A stretch of DNA of 64,000 nucleotides from Pedobacter planticolens (GTDB lineage Bacteria > Bacteroidota > Bacteroidia > Sphingobacteriales > Sphingobacteriaceae): positions 1,240,001 to 1,304,000 of the forward strand of contig NZ_WNXD01000002.1 in assembly GCF_014172375.1 (NCBI RefSeq), written 5' to 3'. Numbering within the stretch: the first letter of the stretch is position 1; every line of letters starts with the position of its first letter. The notes under the pieces were generated by a model. It had not been told where the DNA came from. It saw only the letters and a program-made list of their open reading frames with translations, and ran no database searches. Made by a program: the position numbers and the translations under genes. Shown here in pieces: positions 16,948 through 25,288 of this stretch.

Positions 16948-18180
16948 ATGAGTTTAAAAAAATTAATAAGTACTAAAACAATGGCAGCTTTAGCGGTAAT
17001 TCTTACTGCGTTTGCAAGCACCAGTGCTTTTGCCCAAGAAGCCGCCGCAGTCGCTACAGCTAAACCTGTAGATATGGGTCCGATCTATAAGTCAACGTTA
17101 TTCTATGTATTGTTATTCTTGCTATTGTGCTTATTCATCGCGATAGTTGGTAAAGCAATGAAGGTTTATGAATTAACTCGTGAGAGTGAAGGTAAATCTG
17201 AAGGAATTAACTGGGATTTAGTTAACGGAATTATATTCATAGTATTTCTACTAGTAGGTTTATACGGTGTATATTGGGAATATACAGTTCATGGAAACAT
17301 GATTTTACCTGATGCTGCATCTGAGCATGGTAAGAAAATTGATGAAATGTTTAACATCACATTAATTATTACCACCATTGTATTTATTGCTACGCACATT
17401 GTATTATTTGGTTTTGCTTACTTATATAGACATCAAAAAGATAAAAAAGCATATTACTATCCACACAACAATGTTTTAGAACGTATTTGGACGGTTATTC
17501 CTGCATTTGTTTTAACCATTTTAGTATTAATGGGCTTTATTACTTGGAGATCGATTTTCTATAAAATTGAAGACCCTAACCATAAACCATTGAGTATTGA
17601 AGTAACTTCTTCTCAGTTTCAATGGGATGTTCGTTATCCGGGAGCAGATGGTATAGTTGGTTTAAAGAACTATAAACTAATTACCGCAATAAATGCTTTA
17701 GGTATCGATTTTAATGATAAACACAACTTAGATGATCAAGTTGCTGATGAAATTGTACTTCCAGTAAACAAACCAGTTCGTTTTATTTTAACAAGTAAAG
17801 ACGTTATACATAGTTTTTACTTACCTCATTTTAGAGTACAATTAAATACTGTACCTGGTATGACTTCTTATTTTGAGTTTACGCCTACCATTACTACTGA
17901 TGAAATGAAGGCTAAAACTAACGACCCTAATTTCAAATATCTATTGCTTTGCGCAAAAATTTGCGGTACTAACCACTTTAACATGCAAAAACCAGTTAGA
18001 GTTGTTTCGCAAAAGGAATATGATGAATGGGTGGTTAAACAAGCAACTTATTTAACTAACGATTTGAGAAAGACCTTTAAATTACCTTTACTTGCTGATC
18101 CGGCTGCAAAACCAGCAGCAGCTGATACTACAGCAAAAGATACTACTGCAAAAACAAATCAATTAGCTTTAAAAAAATAA
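16948..18180 (+). CDS. coxB: Cytochrome c oxidase subunit II (CuA protein)
   Basis: The 410-residue protein is the CuA-bearing subunit that takes electrons from cytochrome c. A signal-like segment (residues 5-30) and two additional helices (about 50-72 and 90-110) precede the usual two-helix hairpin (about 128-152 and 175-197). The CuA motif CAKICGTNHFNM is complete (Cys335, Cys339, His343, Met346) and the first His ligand is in DVIHSFYLPHF. QFQWDVRYPG is the conserved aromatic patch. There is no fused heme domain, so electrons must come from ActA, ActE or a free cytochrome. The C-terminus is an Ala/Lys/Thr-rich low-complexity tail. The extra N-terminal helices are a feature of Bacteroidota subunit II that may contact the Act complex; the contact is inference. 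Confidence 0.93.
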   Translation: MSLKKLISTKTMAALAVILTAFASTSAFAQEAAAVATAKPVDMGPIYKSTLFYVLLFLLLCLFIAIVGKAMKVYELTRESEGKSEGINWDLVNGIIFIVFLLVGLYGVYWEYTVHGNMILPDAASEHGKKIDEMFNITLIITTIVFIATHIVLFGFAYLYRHQKDKKAYYYPHNNVLERIWTVIPAFVLTILVLMGFITWRSIFYKIEDPNHKPLSIEVTSSQFQWDVRYPGADGIVGLKNYKLITAINALGIDFNDKHNLDDQVADEIVLPVNKPVRFILTSKDVIHSFYLPHFRVQLNTVPGMTSYFEFTPTITTDEMKAKTNDPNFKYLLLCAKICGTNHFNMQKPVRVVSQKEYDEWVVKQATYLTNDLRKTFKLPLLADPAAKPAAADTTAKDTTAKTNQLALKK

Positions 18181-18201
18181 TAATACTGGAGAGCCCTTAT
18201 T

Positions 18202-20091
18202 ATGTCAACTATATCACTACAAGATACACACCACCACGATAATCATGATGATCACGGTCATGAGCATCACCAAGATACGTTCTTAACTAAATACGTTTTT
18301 AGTCAAGATCATAAAATGATTGCCAAGCAGTTTTTAATAACTGGTATTATTATGGCAGTTATTGCTATGGGTTTATCTATTTTATTTAGATTACAATTAG
18401 CATGGCCAGATAAAAGCTTCCCTATTTTAGAAACATTTTTAGGTAAATGGGCAGCTGGTGGCAGAATTAGACCAGATTTTTACTTGGCGCTAGTTACAAT
18501 ACATGGTACCATTATGGTATTCTTTGTACTAACCGCAGGTTTAAGTGGAACGTTTAGTAACTTATTAATTCCATTGCAGGTGGGAGCAAGAGATATGGCA
18601 TCGCCATTCTTAAACATGCTTTCTTACTGGTTCTTCTTTACTGCTTGTGTAATTATGATGGGTTCATTCTTTATACAAACAGGTCCTGCAAGTGCTGGTT
18701 GGACGGTATATCCGCCTTTATCGGCTGTTCCAAAAGCAATCCCGGGTTCTGGATTAGGTATGACGATGTGGTTAATTAGTATGGTGCTTTTCGTAGCGTC
18801 ATCATTAATGGGTGGTATTAACTATGTTAGTACAATCTTAAACATGCGTACCAAAGGAATGGATCTTTGGAAAATGCCTTTAACAATTTGGGCGTTCTTC
18901 TTAACCGCAGTCTTAGGTATATTATCATTCCCTGTATTAGTTGCGGGTGTAGTATTATTAGTATTCGACCGTAGTTTTGGTACAAGTTTCTATCTATCAG
19001 ACATTGTAATAGGTACACAAATTTTACCTAACGAAGGTGGTTCGCCAATTTTATGGCAGCATTTATTCTGGTTCTTAGGTCACCCAGAGGTATATATTGT
19101 AATTATGCCGGCAATGGGTATTTCATCAGAAATTATTTCTGTAAACTCTAGAAAACCAATTTTCGGTTACCATGCCATGATTTATTCATTAATTGGTATC
19201 ACAATATTATCATTTATCGTTTGGGGTCACCACATGTTTGTAACAGGTATGAATCCGTTACTAGGTGGGGTATTTATGATCACTACCTTGATTATTGCGG
19301 TTCCATCTGCAGTAAAAACATTTAACTGGTTAGCCACGTTGTGGAGAGGTAATATTAGATTTACGCCAGGAATGTTATTTGCTATCGGTATGGTTTCATT
19401 CTTTATCTCTGGTGGTTTAACTGGTATTTGGTTAGGTAATGCAGCGTTAGATATTAACTTACACGATACGTATTTCGTAGTAGCTCACTTCCACTTGGTA
19501 ATGGGTTCTGCTGCAATATTTGGTATGCTTGCAGGTGTTTATCACTGGTTCCCAAGAATGTTTGGTCGCTTAATGGATAAAAAATTAGGTTATTTACACT
19601 TCTGGATTACGTTTACTTGTGCATACTTAGTATTCTTCCCACTGCACTTTTTAGGTTTAGATGGTGTACCTCGTCGTTATTACGCATTTACAGAATTTGA
19701 GTTTATGCAAAAATGGTTAACCGTGAATGTATTGGTAACTTGGTCGGCAATTATAGCTGGTTTAGCTCAAGTAGCATTCTTGTTTAACTTCTTCTATTCG
19801 ATATTTAAAGGTAAAAAATCAACTCAAAACCCTTGGGGTGCAAATACATTAGAATGGACTGCTCCAGTTGAGCGTTTACATGGTAACTGGCCAGGTGAAA
19901 TTCCAACAGTATACCGTTGGCCATATGATTATAGCAAACCAGGTGCTGAGGAAGATTTTATTCCGCAAACTATTCCTTTCTCTCAAACCATGAGCTCTAA
20001 CTTGCCACATGATTTTGAAGGAAACACAGAAGCTGAAAAAATTCAGGCAGATTGGGAATTTAATAACAAACCCGCCAAAGACACAGAATAG
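18202..20091 (+). CDS. coxA: Cytochrome c oxidase subunit I (heme a/a3-CuB)
   Basis: The catalytic subunit has 629 residues and about twelve helices. HGTIMVFF contains the low-spin heme His, WQHLFWFLGHPEVYI holds the CuB His, the cross-linked Tyr and the Glu of the A1-type D-channel, WGHHMF gives the other CuB ligands, and VVAHFHLVMG the heme a3 and heme a ligands. It is therefore an A1-family oxidase that reduces oxygen to water and pumps protons. The first 25 residues carry a striking His/Asp cluster (eleven His between residues 10 and 28), which might bind copper; I cannot say if this is common. A strong hairpin with T-run follows the gene at 20119-20168. Confidence 0.95.
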   Translation: MSTISLQDTHHHDNHDDHGHEHHQDTFLTKYVFSQDHKMIAKQFLITGIIMAVIAMGLSILFRLQLAWPDKSFPILETFLGKWAAGGRIRPDFYLALVTIHGTIMVFFVLTAGLSGTFSNLLIPLQVGARDMASPFLNMLSYWFFFTACVIMMGSFFIQTGPASAGWTVYPPLSAVPKAIPGSGLGMTMWLISMVLFVASSLMGGINYVSTILNMRTKGMDLWKMPLTIWAFFLTAVLGILSFPVLVAGVVLLVFDRSFGTSFYLSDIVIGTQILPNEGGSPILWQHLFWFLGHPEVYIVIMPAMGISSEIISVNSRKPIFGYHAMIYSLIGITILSFIVWGHHMFVTGMNPLLGGVFMITTLIIAVPSAVKTFNWLATLWRGNIRFTPGMLFAIGMVSFFISGGLTGIWLGNAALDINLHDTYFVVAHFHLVMGSAAIFGMLAGVYHWFPRMFGRLMDKKLGYLHFWITFTCAYLVFFPLHFLGLDGVPRRYYAFTEFEFMQKWLTVNVLVTWSAIIAGLAQVAFLFNFFYSIFKGKKSTQNPWGANTLEWTAPVERLHGNWPGEIPTVYRWPYDYSKPGAEEDFIPQTIPFSQTMSSNLPHDFEGNTEAEKIQADWEFNNKPAKDTE

Positions 20092-20118
20092 CAGGTATTA
20101 TTCTGTATAATAATATAG

Positions 20119-20168
20119 ATAAGGTATCTGCTGAAGTAATTAACTTGCAACAGATACCTTATTTTTTT
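20119..20168 (+). terminator. Rho-independent terminator or attenuator between coxA and ctaA
   Basis: Perfect 12-bp arms (20119-20130 and 20151-20162) enclose a 20-nt loop and are followed by a seven-T run. It lies only 18 nt before the ATG of ctaA, which shows no good promoter of its own, so it is more likely to lower transcription into the assembly genes than to stop it fully. Confidence 0.75.
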
Positions 20169-20185
20169 AATCTATCACACATCAA

Positions 20186-21247
20186 ATGATTGCTAAATCT
20201 GAAAATAGATTTATTAGATTAAACTTTATTAGTATTGTTGTAACACTAATGGTCATTTTGGCTGGAGGAATTGTTCGCAGTACTGGTTCTGGTATGGGTT
20301 GTCCTGATTGGCCAAAGTGTTTTGATCAGTATATCCCGCCGACTTCTGCATCACAATTACCAGCTAATTACAAAGAAAAATTTGTAGCGCAACGCTTAGC
20401 TAAAAACGAACGGTTTGCTAAGACCTTAGAAAAACTAGGCAAGGCTGATTTAGCAGATAGTATTAGACATGATGCTTCCATTGCACAACCTGAAGCTTTT
20501 AATGTTGCAAATACTTGGACGGAATATGGAAATAGATTAGTAGGTGTAGCCGCAGGTTTTTGTTTGGTTCTATTGGTTTTTTATTCATTTGCGTTTAAGA
20601 AATCAGCTAAAAGGATTATCGTATTAAGTGTTCTGAATCTATTACTTATTGGTTTTCAAGGATGGTTAGGCGCCATTGTAGTATCAACGAATTTAACACA
20701 GTGGGTGGTAACGGTACACATGTTATTGGCCTTGGTAATTTTGGGTATTTTAATTTATACCTATAATTATGCTAAAATGCTGCACAAAGAACGCAGTGTA
20801 ATCATGTACCGTATTTTATGGCTAAAAGGATTTTTGGCTTTTACCATTATCATCACCATTGTACAAATTATATTAGGTACAGAAGTGCGTGAAAGCGTAG
20901 ATGTAGTTGCCAAATCACTGCAATTTAATGGGCGAAATACTTGGGTTAGTAAGGTTGGTTCTATATTTTCTTACCATAGGGATTTAGCAATTTTGGTAAC
21001 CATTTGCAATTTTATAGTGTACAAAATGGTGATAGATCGTTTTAGTGGTAAAGGTTGGCCTTTATTAACTGCTAATTACATCATGATAACATTGGTAGTA
21101 CAAGTTGCTTCAGGCTTTTTACTGTCGTATTTATCATTACCGCCATACGCACAAGCGATACATATTTTATTTGCCACGATATTATTTAGCCTACAATATT
21201 ATTTATACCTATTAGTTTACCGTACAGCTACTTATAAACCCAATTAA
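20186..21247 (+). CDS. ctaA: Heme A synthase (COX15/CtaA family)
   Basis: Heme A synthase oxidises the C8 methyl of heme O to give heme A for subunit I. The protein has 353 residues and eight predicted helices. GGIVRSTGSGMGCPDWPKCF near the N-terminus is the conserved family block, TWTEYGNRLVG carries the first His-replacing/Glu region, and VHMLLAL plus the late AIHILFATILF hold the expected heme-ligand His residues. The insert between GCPDWPKCF and WTEYG is long, as in Bacteroidota members. It is followed without a gap by ctaB. Confidence 0.9.
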   Translation: MIAKSENRFIRLNFISIVVTLMVILAGGIVRSTGSGMGCPDWPKCFDQYIPPTSASQLPANYKEKFVAQRLAKNERFAKTLEKLGKADLADSIRHDASIAQPEAFNVANTWTEYGNRLVGVAAGFCLVLLVFYSFAFKKSAKRIIVLSVLNLLLIGFQGWLGAIVVSTNLTQWVVTVHMLLALVILGILIYTYNYAKMLHKERSVIMYRILWLKGFLAFTIIITIVQIILGTEVRESVDVVAKSLQFNGRNTWVSKVGSIFSYHRDLAILVTICNFIVYKMVIDRFSGKGWPLLTANYIMITLVVQVASGFLLSYLSLPPYAQAIHILFATILFSLQYYLYLLVYRTATYKPN

Positions 21248-21248
21248 A

Positions 21249-22154
21249 TTGAAACAATTTTTTTCAGACTTCTCGAAACTAATCAAATTCAGACTTACCT
21301 TTTTGGTAGTGTTTTCTGCATCGGTTACGTTTTTAATTGGTTCTAAAATTCAGATTGATAGAGGCATAGCACCAGGGATTAACTGGACTAATTGGCTGAT
21401 TTTAATTGTGGGTGGATTTCTAGTTACAGCTGCTGCAAATTGTTTCAATGAAATTATTGAAAAGGATTTGGATAAGTTGATGACCAGAACCAAAGATAGA
21501 CCAATGCCAGCTGGTAGAATGACAACAGGACAAGGCTTGGTACTTGGTTTAATTATGGGAATGGCGGGTACTTCGTTATTGGTGAAATTGAATCCAGAAA
21601 CAGGTATACTTTCTGTTTTCTCTATTTTATTATACGCCTTTGCTTATACGCCATTAAAAAGAAAATCGCCAATTGCTGTATTTGTGGGAGCAATTCCGGG
21701 TGCTTTGCCACCACTTATCGGCTATATTGCTGCTATTGGAGGACAATCTGAAGTGGGATATGTTCCTGTTGATTATCAGATTGCATTAATTCTATTTTTA
21801 ATCCAATTTGTATGGCAATTCCCTCACTTTTGGGCTATTGCTTGGGTATTAGATGATGATTATAAAAAAGCTGGTTTTAGATTATTACCAACCAAAAAAA
21901 GAGATAGAACAAGTGCTGTATTTACTTTTGTGAGTACATTGATTTTGATACCAGTAAGTTTATTGCCAACTTTTTACGGTTTTGGCGGATATTATATAGC
22001 TGGAGTATCTATACTAGCTGGACTTGTGTTTAGCTATTTTGCCTACCAAATGATGGTGAAAATGGATTTGCCGAGCGCAAGAAAAGTGATGTTCTGCTCG
22101 TTTTTTTACATCCCCTTGGTACAAGTGGTTTTATTATTTAATTTGATAGTTTAA
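21249..22154 (+). CDS. ctaB: Protoheme IX farnesyltransferase (heme O synthase)
   Basis: This UbiA-family membrane enzyme (301 residues, about nine helices) attaches farnesyl to heme B to make heme O. Both signature motifs are present: NCFNEIIEKDLDKLMTRTKD (first aspartate-rich site, with the usual Asn-Asp/Glu context) and DDDYKKAGFRLLP (second site, DDDYK..G). The TTG start at 21249 sits directly after the ctaA stop codon; no ATG is available before the first conserved helix, and the tight spacing suggests coupled translation. Confidence 0.93.
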   Translation: MKQFFSDFSKLIKFRLTFLVVFSASVTFLIGSKIQIDRGIAPGINWTNWLILIVGGFLVTAAANCFNEIIEKDLDKLMTRTKDRPMPAGRMTTGQGLVLGLIMGMAGTSLLVKLNPETGILSVFSILLYAFAYTPLKRKSPIAVFVGAIPGALPPLIGYIAAIGGQSEVGYVPVDYQIALILFLIQFVWQFPHFWAIAWVLDDDYKKAGFRLLPTKKRDRTSAVFTFVSTLILIPVSLLPTFYGFGGYYIAGVSILAGLVFSYFAYQMMVKMDLPSARKVMFCSFFYIPLVQVVLLFNLIV

Positions 22155-22164
22155 CAATATTAAA

Positions 22165-22743
22165 ATGGTGCATACTTTGCAACAAAAAGAATTTAAGTTT
22201 GATGCTAAACCCAAAAAGTTTGTGGTGTGGTTATTTGTAGTTTCATCTACCATTATGTTTGGTGGTTGGACAAGTTATTATATCGTGTTCGCAGCATCTA
22301 AAGGAAAAGGTCATGGCTTAGTATTGCCAGATGCTTTTATGTATAGCACCGCAGTTTTAGTTGCAAGCAGCGTTACTCTTTTCTTAGCTTCAAGAGCGTT
22401 GAGAAATGGGAATAAAAAATCGCAGCAATTATTTTTATGGATTACTCTAGCATTAGGCTTAATTTTCGCCTATTTGCAATTTCAAGGCTGGACAGGATTA
22501 TACCGTAGTGGAGCGGTTTTAATCAATAATAATGCGGCAATATCTTTAATTTATATTGTATCGGGTTTCCACTTATTACACATTTTTGCAGGTATTTGCT
22601 TTATCTTAAATACTTTAATTGGTTCTTATAAAGAGATTCCATTAGAGAAAGCCGTTTATCGTCAAGAAATTACCTCTATTTTTTGGCATTTTATAGATAT
22701 ATTATGGATATATCTGTATGTTTTTTTACTTTTGAACAGTTAG
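22165..22743 (+). CDS. Cytochrome c oxidase subunit III-like protein (first copy)
   Basis: The 192-residue protein has five transmembrane helices of the subunit III/heme-copper oxidase fold. The block VSGFHLLHIFAGICFI and the end HFIDILWIYLYVFLLL match the conserved SGFHxxHV and HFVDxVW segments of CtaE. It lacks the first two helices of mitochondrial subunit III, as do most bacterial forms. A second, longer paralogue lies 31 bp downstream, so either both are in the enzyme or they are alternatives. Confidence 0.88.
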   Translation: MVHTLQQKEFKFDAKPKKFVVWLFVVSSTIMFGGWTSYYIVFAASKGKGHGLVLPDAFMYSTAVLVASSVTLFLASRALRNGNKKSQQLFLWITLALGLIFAYLQFQGWTGLYRSGAVLINNNAAISLIYIVSGFHLLHIFAGICFILNTLIGSYKEIPLEKAVYRQEITSIFWHFIDILWIYLYVFLLLNS

Positions 22744-22774
22744 ATTTTTTAACAAACTATTATACTATTACTAA

Positions 22775-23482
22775 ATGGATTCATTATCGAAATTAGACCA
22801 AGTTAAAACCACTCCATGGGCTGGCGGACATTCTCCCTGGAACGTAGAATATGGTAAAATAATGATGTGGTTTTTCTTATTATCAGATGCCTTTACATTC
22901 TCGTCATTATTGGTTTATTATGGTGCGCAACGTTTTACTAAGTTTACTTGGCCTGCACCAGACAAGGTGTTTCAATCTATTCCAGGTATAACCGATCACG
23001 GTGCTCCACTTGTATTTGTGGGTTTAATGACTTTTATTTTGATTATGAGTTCGGTAACCATGGTACTAGCGGTAGAAGCTGGTCATCGCCGTGCAAAAAA
23101 AGAAGTAATTGGATGGATGATTGCAACTATTATTGGTGGTTTAATGTTCTTAGGCTGTCAGGCTATAGAATGGACACACTTACACCATGAAGGTTTTTGG
23201 TGGGGTACTATTCCATCTGCAGAAGAGTTAACCCATTTCTTTAACGGCCCTGTTTCTACAGTTGCTGCACAACAATTTGCAAACTTATTCTTTACTATTA
23301 CTGGTTTCCACGGTTTCCACGTATTTAGTGGTGTGGTTATCAATATCATCATTTTATGTATGACAATTAACGGAACTTTCGAGAAACGTGGTCATTATTT
23401 AATGGTGGAAAAAGTAGGTTTATATTGGCACTTTGTAGATTTAGTTTGGGTGTTTGTATTTACATTCTTCTATCTAGTTTAA
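22775..23482 (+). CDS. ctaE: Cytochrome c oxidase subunit III (second copy)
   Basis: The protein has 235 residues, five to seven helices, and a more canonical sequence than the preceding copy: MMWFFLLSDAFTFSSLL opens the fold, GCQAIEWTHL carries the conserved Glu, and ITGFHGFHVFSGVVIN and HFVDLVWVFVFTFFY are near-consensus. Subunit III stabilises subunit I and the proton-uptake path. Tandem subunit III genes are often seen in Bacteroidota oxidase operons, but their division of labour is not known to me. Confidence 0.92.
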   Translation: MDSLSKLDQVKTTPWAGGHSPWNVEYGKIMMWFFLLSDAFTFSSLLVYYGAQRFTKFTWPAPDKVFQSIPGITDHGAPLVFVGLMTFILIMSSVTMVLAVEAGHRRAKKEVIGWMIATIIGGLMFLGCQAIEWTHLHHEGFWWGTIPSAEELTHFFNGPVSTVAAQQFANLFFTITGFHGFHVFSGVVINIIILCMTINGTFEKRGHYLMVEKVGLYWHFVDLVWVFVFTFFYLV

Positions 23483-23504
23483 TTACTCTTTTAAAAAAAA
23501 TATT

Positions 23505-23861
23505 ATGTCAGAACAACACATACATACTACTGATGAACATGCACACGGCGAGCATGAAGGAATGACGAAGAAAAAGATCTGGAAAGTTTTCGGTATTTTA
23601 CTACTGATTACTGTGATTGAGTTTATCATCGCTTTGTGGGCAATTCCTCAAGGCCACCTTACACAACATACAGGTAATTATATTTATATCGGCTTAACCT
23701 TAATTAAAGCATTTTACATTGTAGCTTACTTTATGCACTTAAAGTTCGAAAAACGAGGACTACAATTAGCGCTTACGGTTTCCTTTATATTTATTATTTA
23801 TTTCATTACGTTAATGCTTATTGAAGGTGGTTATCTTCACGTTCACATGCCAAAGGTTTAA
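23505..23861 (+). CDS. ctaF: Cytochrome c oxidase subunit IV (prokaryotic CtaF family)
   Basis: This 118-residue protein has a His-rich N-terminus (HIHTTDEHAHGEH) and three transmembrane helices, as in the small bacterial subunit IV family. KAFYIVAYFMHLKFE is the conserved segment of the second helix. It completes the oxidase and overlaps the next gene by one base (TAATG junction). Confidence 0.88.
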   Translation: MSEQHIHTTDEHAHGEHEGMTKKKIWKVFGILLLITVIEFIIALWAIPQGHLTQHTGNYIYIGLTLIKAFYIVAYFMHLKFEKRGLQLALTVSFIFIIYFITLMLIEGGYLHVHMPKV

Positions 23862-24565
23862 TGAATTATCCCATAAAAAAAATATTAATCCTGGTCACCA
23901 TATTAGCGGTACCGGGATTTTTATATTATTTACTTCAGGAAAAGGGAAAAAACAGATATAAACCCTTAGCTATTTATGGTGCAAAACAAGTTGCATCAAC
24001 CTTTCATTCGGTAAGAGGTAAGCAAATACCAGATACCATTTATCACAAAGTGGAAGACTTTAAGTTAGTTAACCAAAAGTCTGATACAGTAAGCTGGAAA
24101 AATTACGAGGGTAAAATTATCCTTGCTCATCTGTTTTATACTAGCGGAGGAAATTACGGAATTGATGTTGCTAATAAAGCATTGGGAGTTCTGAATAAGG
24201 AGTACGTAAAAAATACCATGGTCCATTTTATAGGTTTAACTATGGATTCTGAACATGACCAACCAGCTGTTTTAGCAGATTATGCAGATAAGCTAAAAGC
24301 TAAAGCGGGTAAATGGGATTTGTTGACAGGCGATAGCACAGTAATTAATCAATTCATCAAAAAGGGATTATTATTAGATGCATTGAAATCAACAGAAAAC
24401 GGACAAACTAAATTTACGTTTAGCAATATGTTTGTTTTGTTAGATCCACAGCATAGAATAAGAGGGTATTACGAAGCCACAAATCAAGAAGCAATATCTA
24501 AACTAGACGATGAAATTAAAGTTTTGATTGCTGAAGAGTTAAGGAACATGAAAGATGGACGATAG
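23861..24565 (+). CDS. Sco1/SenC-like protein lacking the copper ligands
   Basis: The 234-residue protein has an N-terminal membrane anchor (residues 5-25) and a thioredoxin-like domain that follows Sco1 in order: an HKVEDFKLVNQ strand, the KIILAHLFYTSGGNYG active-site region, a VHFIGLTMDSEHDQPAVLADYA stretch and a FVLLDPQHRIRGYYEA end. Sco proteins use CxxxC and a His to load copper into CuA. Here the two Cys positions are Ser95 and Tyr99, and the His expected before the FVLLD strand is Phe187. The frame is intact and codon use is like its neighbours, so this is a conserved-looking non-metal homologue, not a decayed gene. It may act as a structural assembly factor. The coding region ends 2 bp before a long heptamer repeat. 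Confidence 0.85.
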   Translation: MNYPIKKILILVTILAVPGFLYYLLQEKGKNRYKPLAIYGAKQVASTFHSVRGKQIPDTIYHKVEDFKLVNQKSDTVSWKNYEGKIILAHLFYTSGGNYGIDVANKALGVLNKEYVKNTMVHFIGLTMDSEHDQPAVLADYADKLKAKAGKWDLLTGDSTVINQFIKKGLLLDALKSTENGQTKFTFSNMFVLLDPQHRIRGYYEATNQEAISKLDDEIKVLIAEELRNMKDGR

Positions 24566-24567
24566 AT

Positions 24568-24680
24568 TAGTCAATAGTCAATAGTCAATAGTCAATAGTC
24601 AATAGTCAATAGTCAATAGTCAATAGTCAATAGTCAATAGTCAATAGTCAATAGTCAATAGTCAATAGTCAATAGTCAAT
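24568..24680. repeat. Tandem heptamer repeat (TAGTCAA) x16
   Basis: The unit TAGTCAA is repeated 16 times without a mismatch (112 bp plus one base). It lies between the Sco-like and DUF420 genes inside the oxidase cluster. Because the unit is seven bases long and contains TAG, every frame is closed within 21 nt, so no protein reads through it. Perfect copies suggest recent expansion and a variable copy number among isolates. Confidence 0.95.
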
Positions 24681-24712
24681 GAAATTTGGCTAAACAAGTT
24701 AGGACAATTAAT

Positions 24713-25252
24713 ATGAATACCTCAGTAGAACAAAAATATAATAAATGGATAATTGTATTATCTGTAGCAATACCACTAGTTGTTGCCTTGCTTTTTGGCA
24801 TTAATTTAAGAAAGCTAGGTTATGATGTACAACCACTTTCTTTTTTACCACCAATTTATGCAACCATTAATGGGATAACTGCAGTTGTATTAGTTCTTGC
24901 AGTTTTGGCTATTAAGAATGGCAAACGAAAGCTGCACGAAAACCTAATGAAGTTTGCAATATGTCTTTCTGTTTTGTTTTTAGGGATGTATGTTGCTTAC
25001 CACATGACATCAGATTCTACTAAATTTGGCGGTGAAGGTGCTATCAAATACATTTACTATTTCATTTTAATAACACACATCTGTTTATCGGTTATCATTA
25101 TCCCGTTTGTATTGGTAACGTATGTGAGAGCCTTAGCTCAACGTTTTGATAAGCATAAAAAAATTGCGAAAATCACATTTCCAATGTGGTTGTATGTAGC
25201 AGTAACAGGTGTAATTGTATATCTCATGATATCGCCATATTATAATTTTTAA
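24713..25252 (+). CDS. DUF420 family membrane protein, oxidase cluster
   Basis: The start at 24713 (MNTSVEQKYNKW) is preferred over the TTG at 24686, which adds nine residues of no clear family character. The 179-residue protein has five helices and the conserved His residues of DUF420 (AYHMTSDSTKFGG, THICLSVIIIPFV, FDKHKKIAKITFPMWLYV), which resemble heme or copper ligands. DUF420 genes are commonly found next to cytochrome oxidase genes and may help assembly; the exact role is unknown to me. The heptamer repeat ends 32 bp upstream. Confidence 0.85.
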   Translation: MNTSVEQKYNKWIIVLSVAIPLVVALLFGINLRKLGYDVQPLSFLPPIYATINGITAVVLVLAVLAIKNGKRKLHENLMKFAICLSVLFLGMYVAYHMTSDSTKFGGEGAIKYIYYFILITHICLSVIIIPFVLVTYVRALAQRFDKHKKIAKITFPMWLYVAVTGVIVYLMISPYYNF

Positions 25253-25275
25253 AAGCAGTTTTATTTTTTAATGGG

Positions 25276-25283
25276 TATATTTG
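25276..25283 (+). promoter_or_regulatory. -7 promoter box of the small CSMC protein gene
   Basis: TATATTTG matches TAnnTTTG and lies 5 nt before the ATG at 25289, downstream of the alternative ATG at 25271. It predicts an internal, leaderless start of transcription inside the oxidase cluster. Confidence 0.55.
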
Positions 25284-25288
25284 TTGCC

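Noticed and set aside
24568..24680. CRISPR-like array
   Set aside because: The repeats are seven bases long with no spacers between them, so it is a simple tandem repeat.
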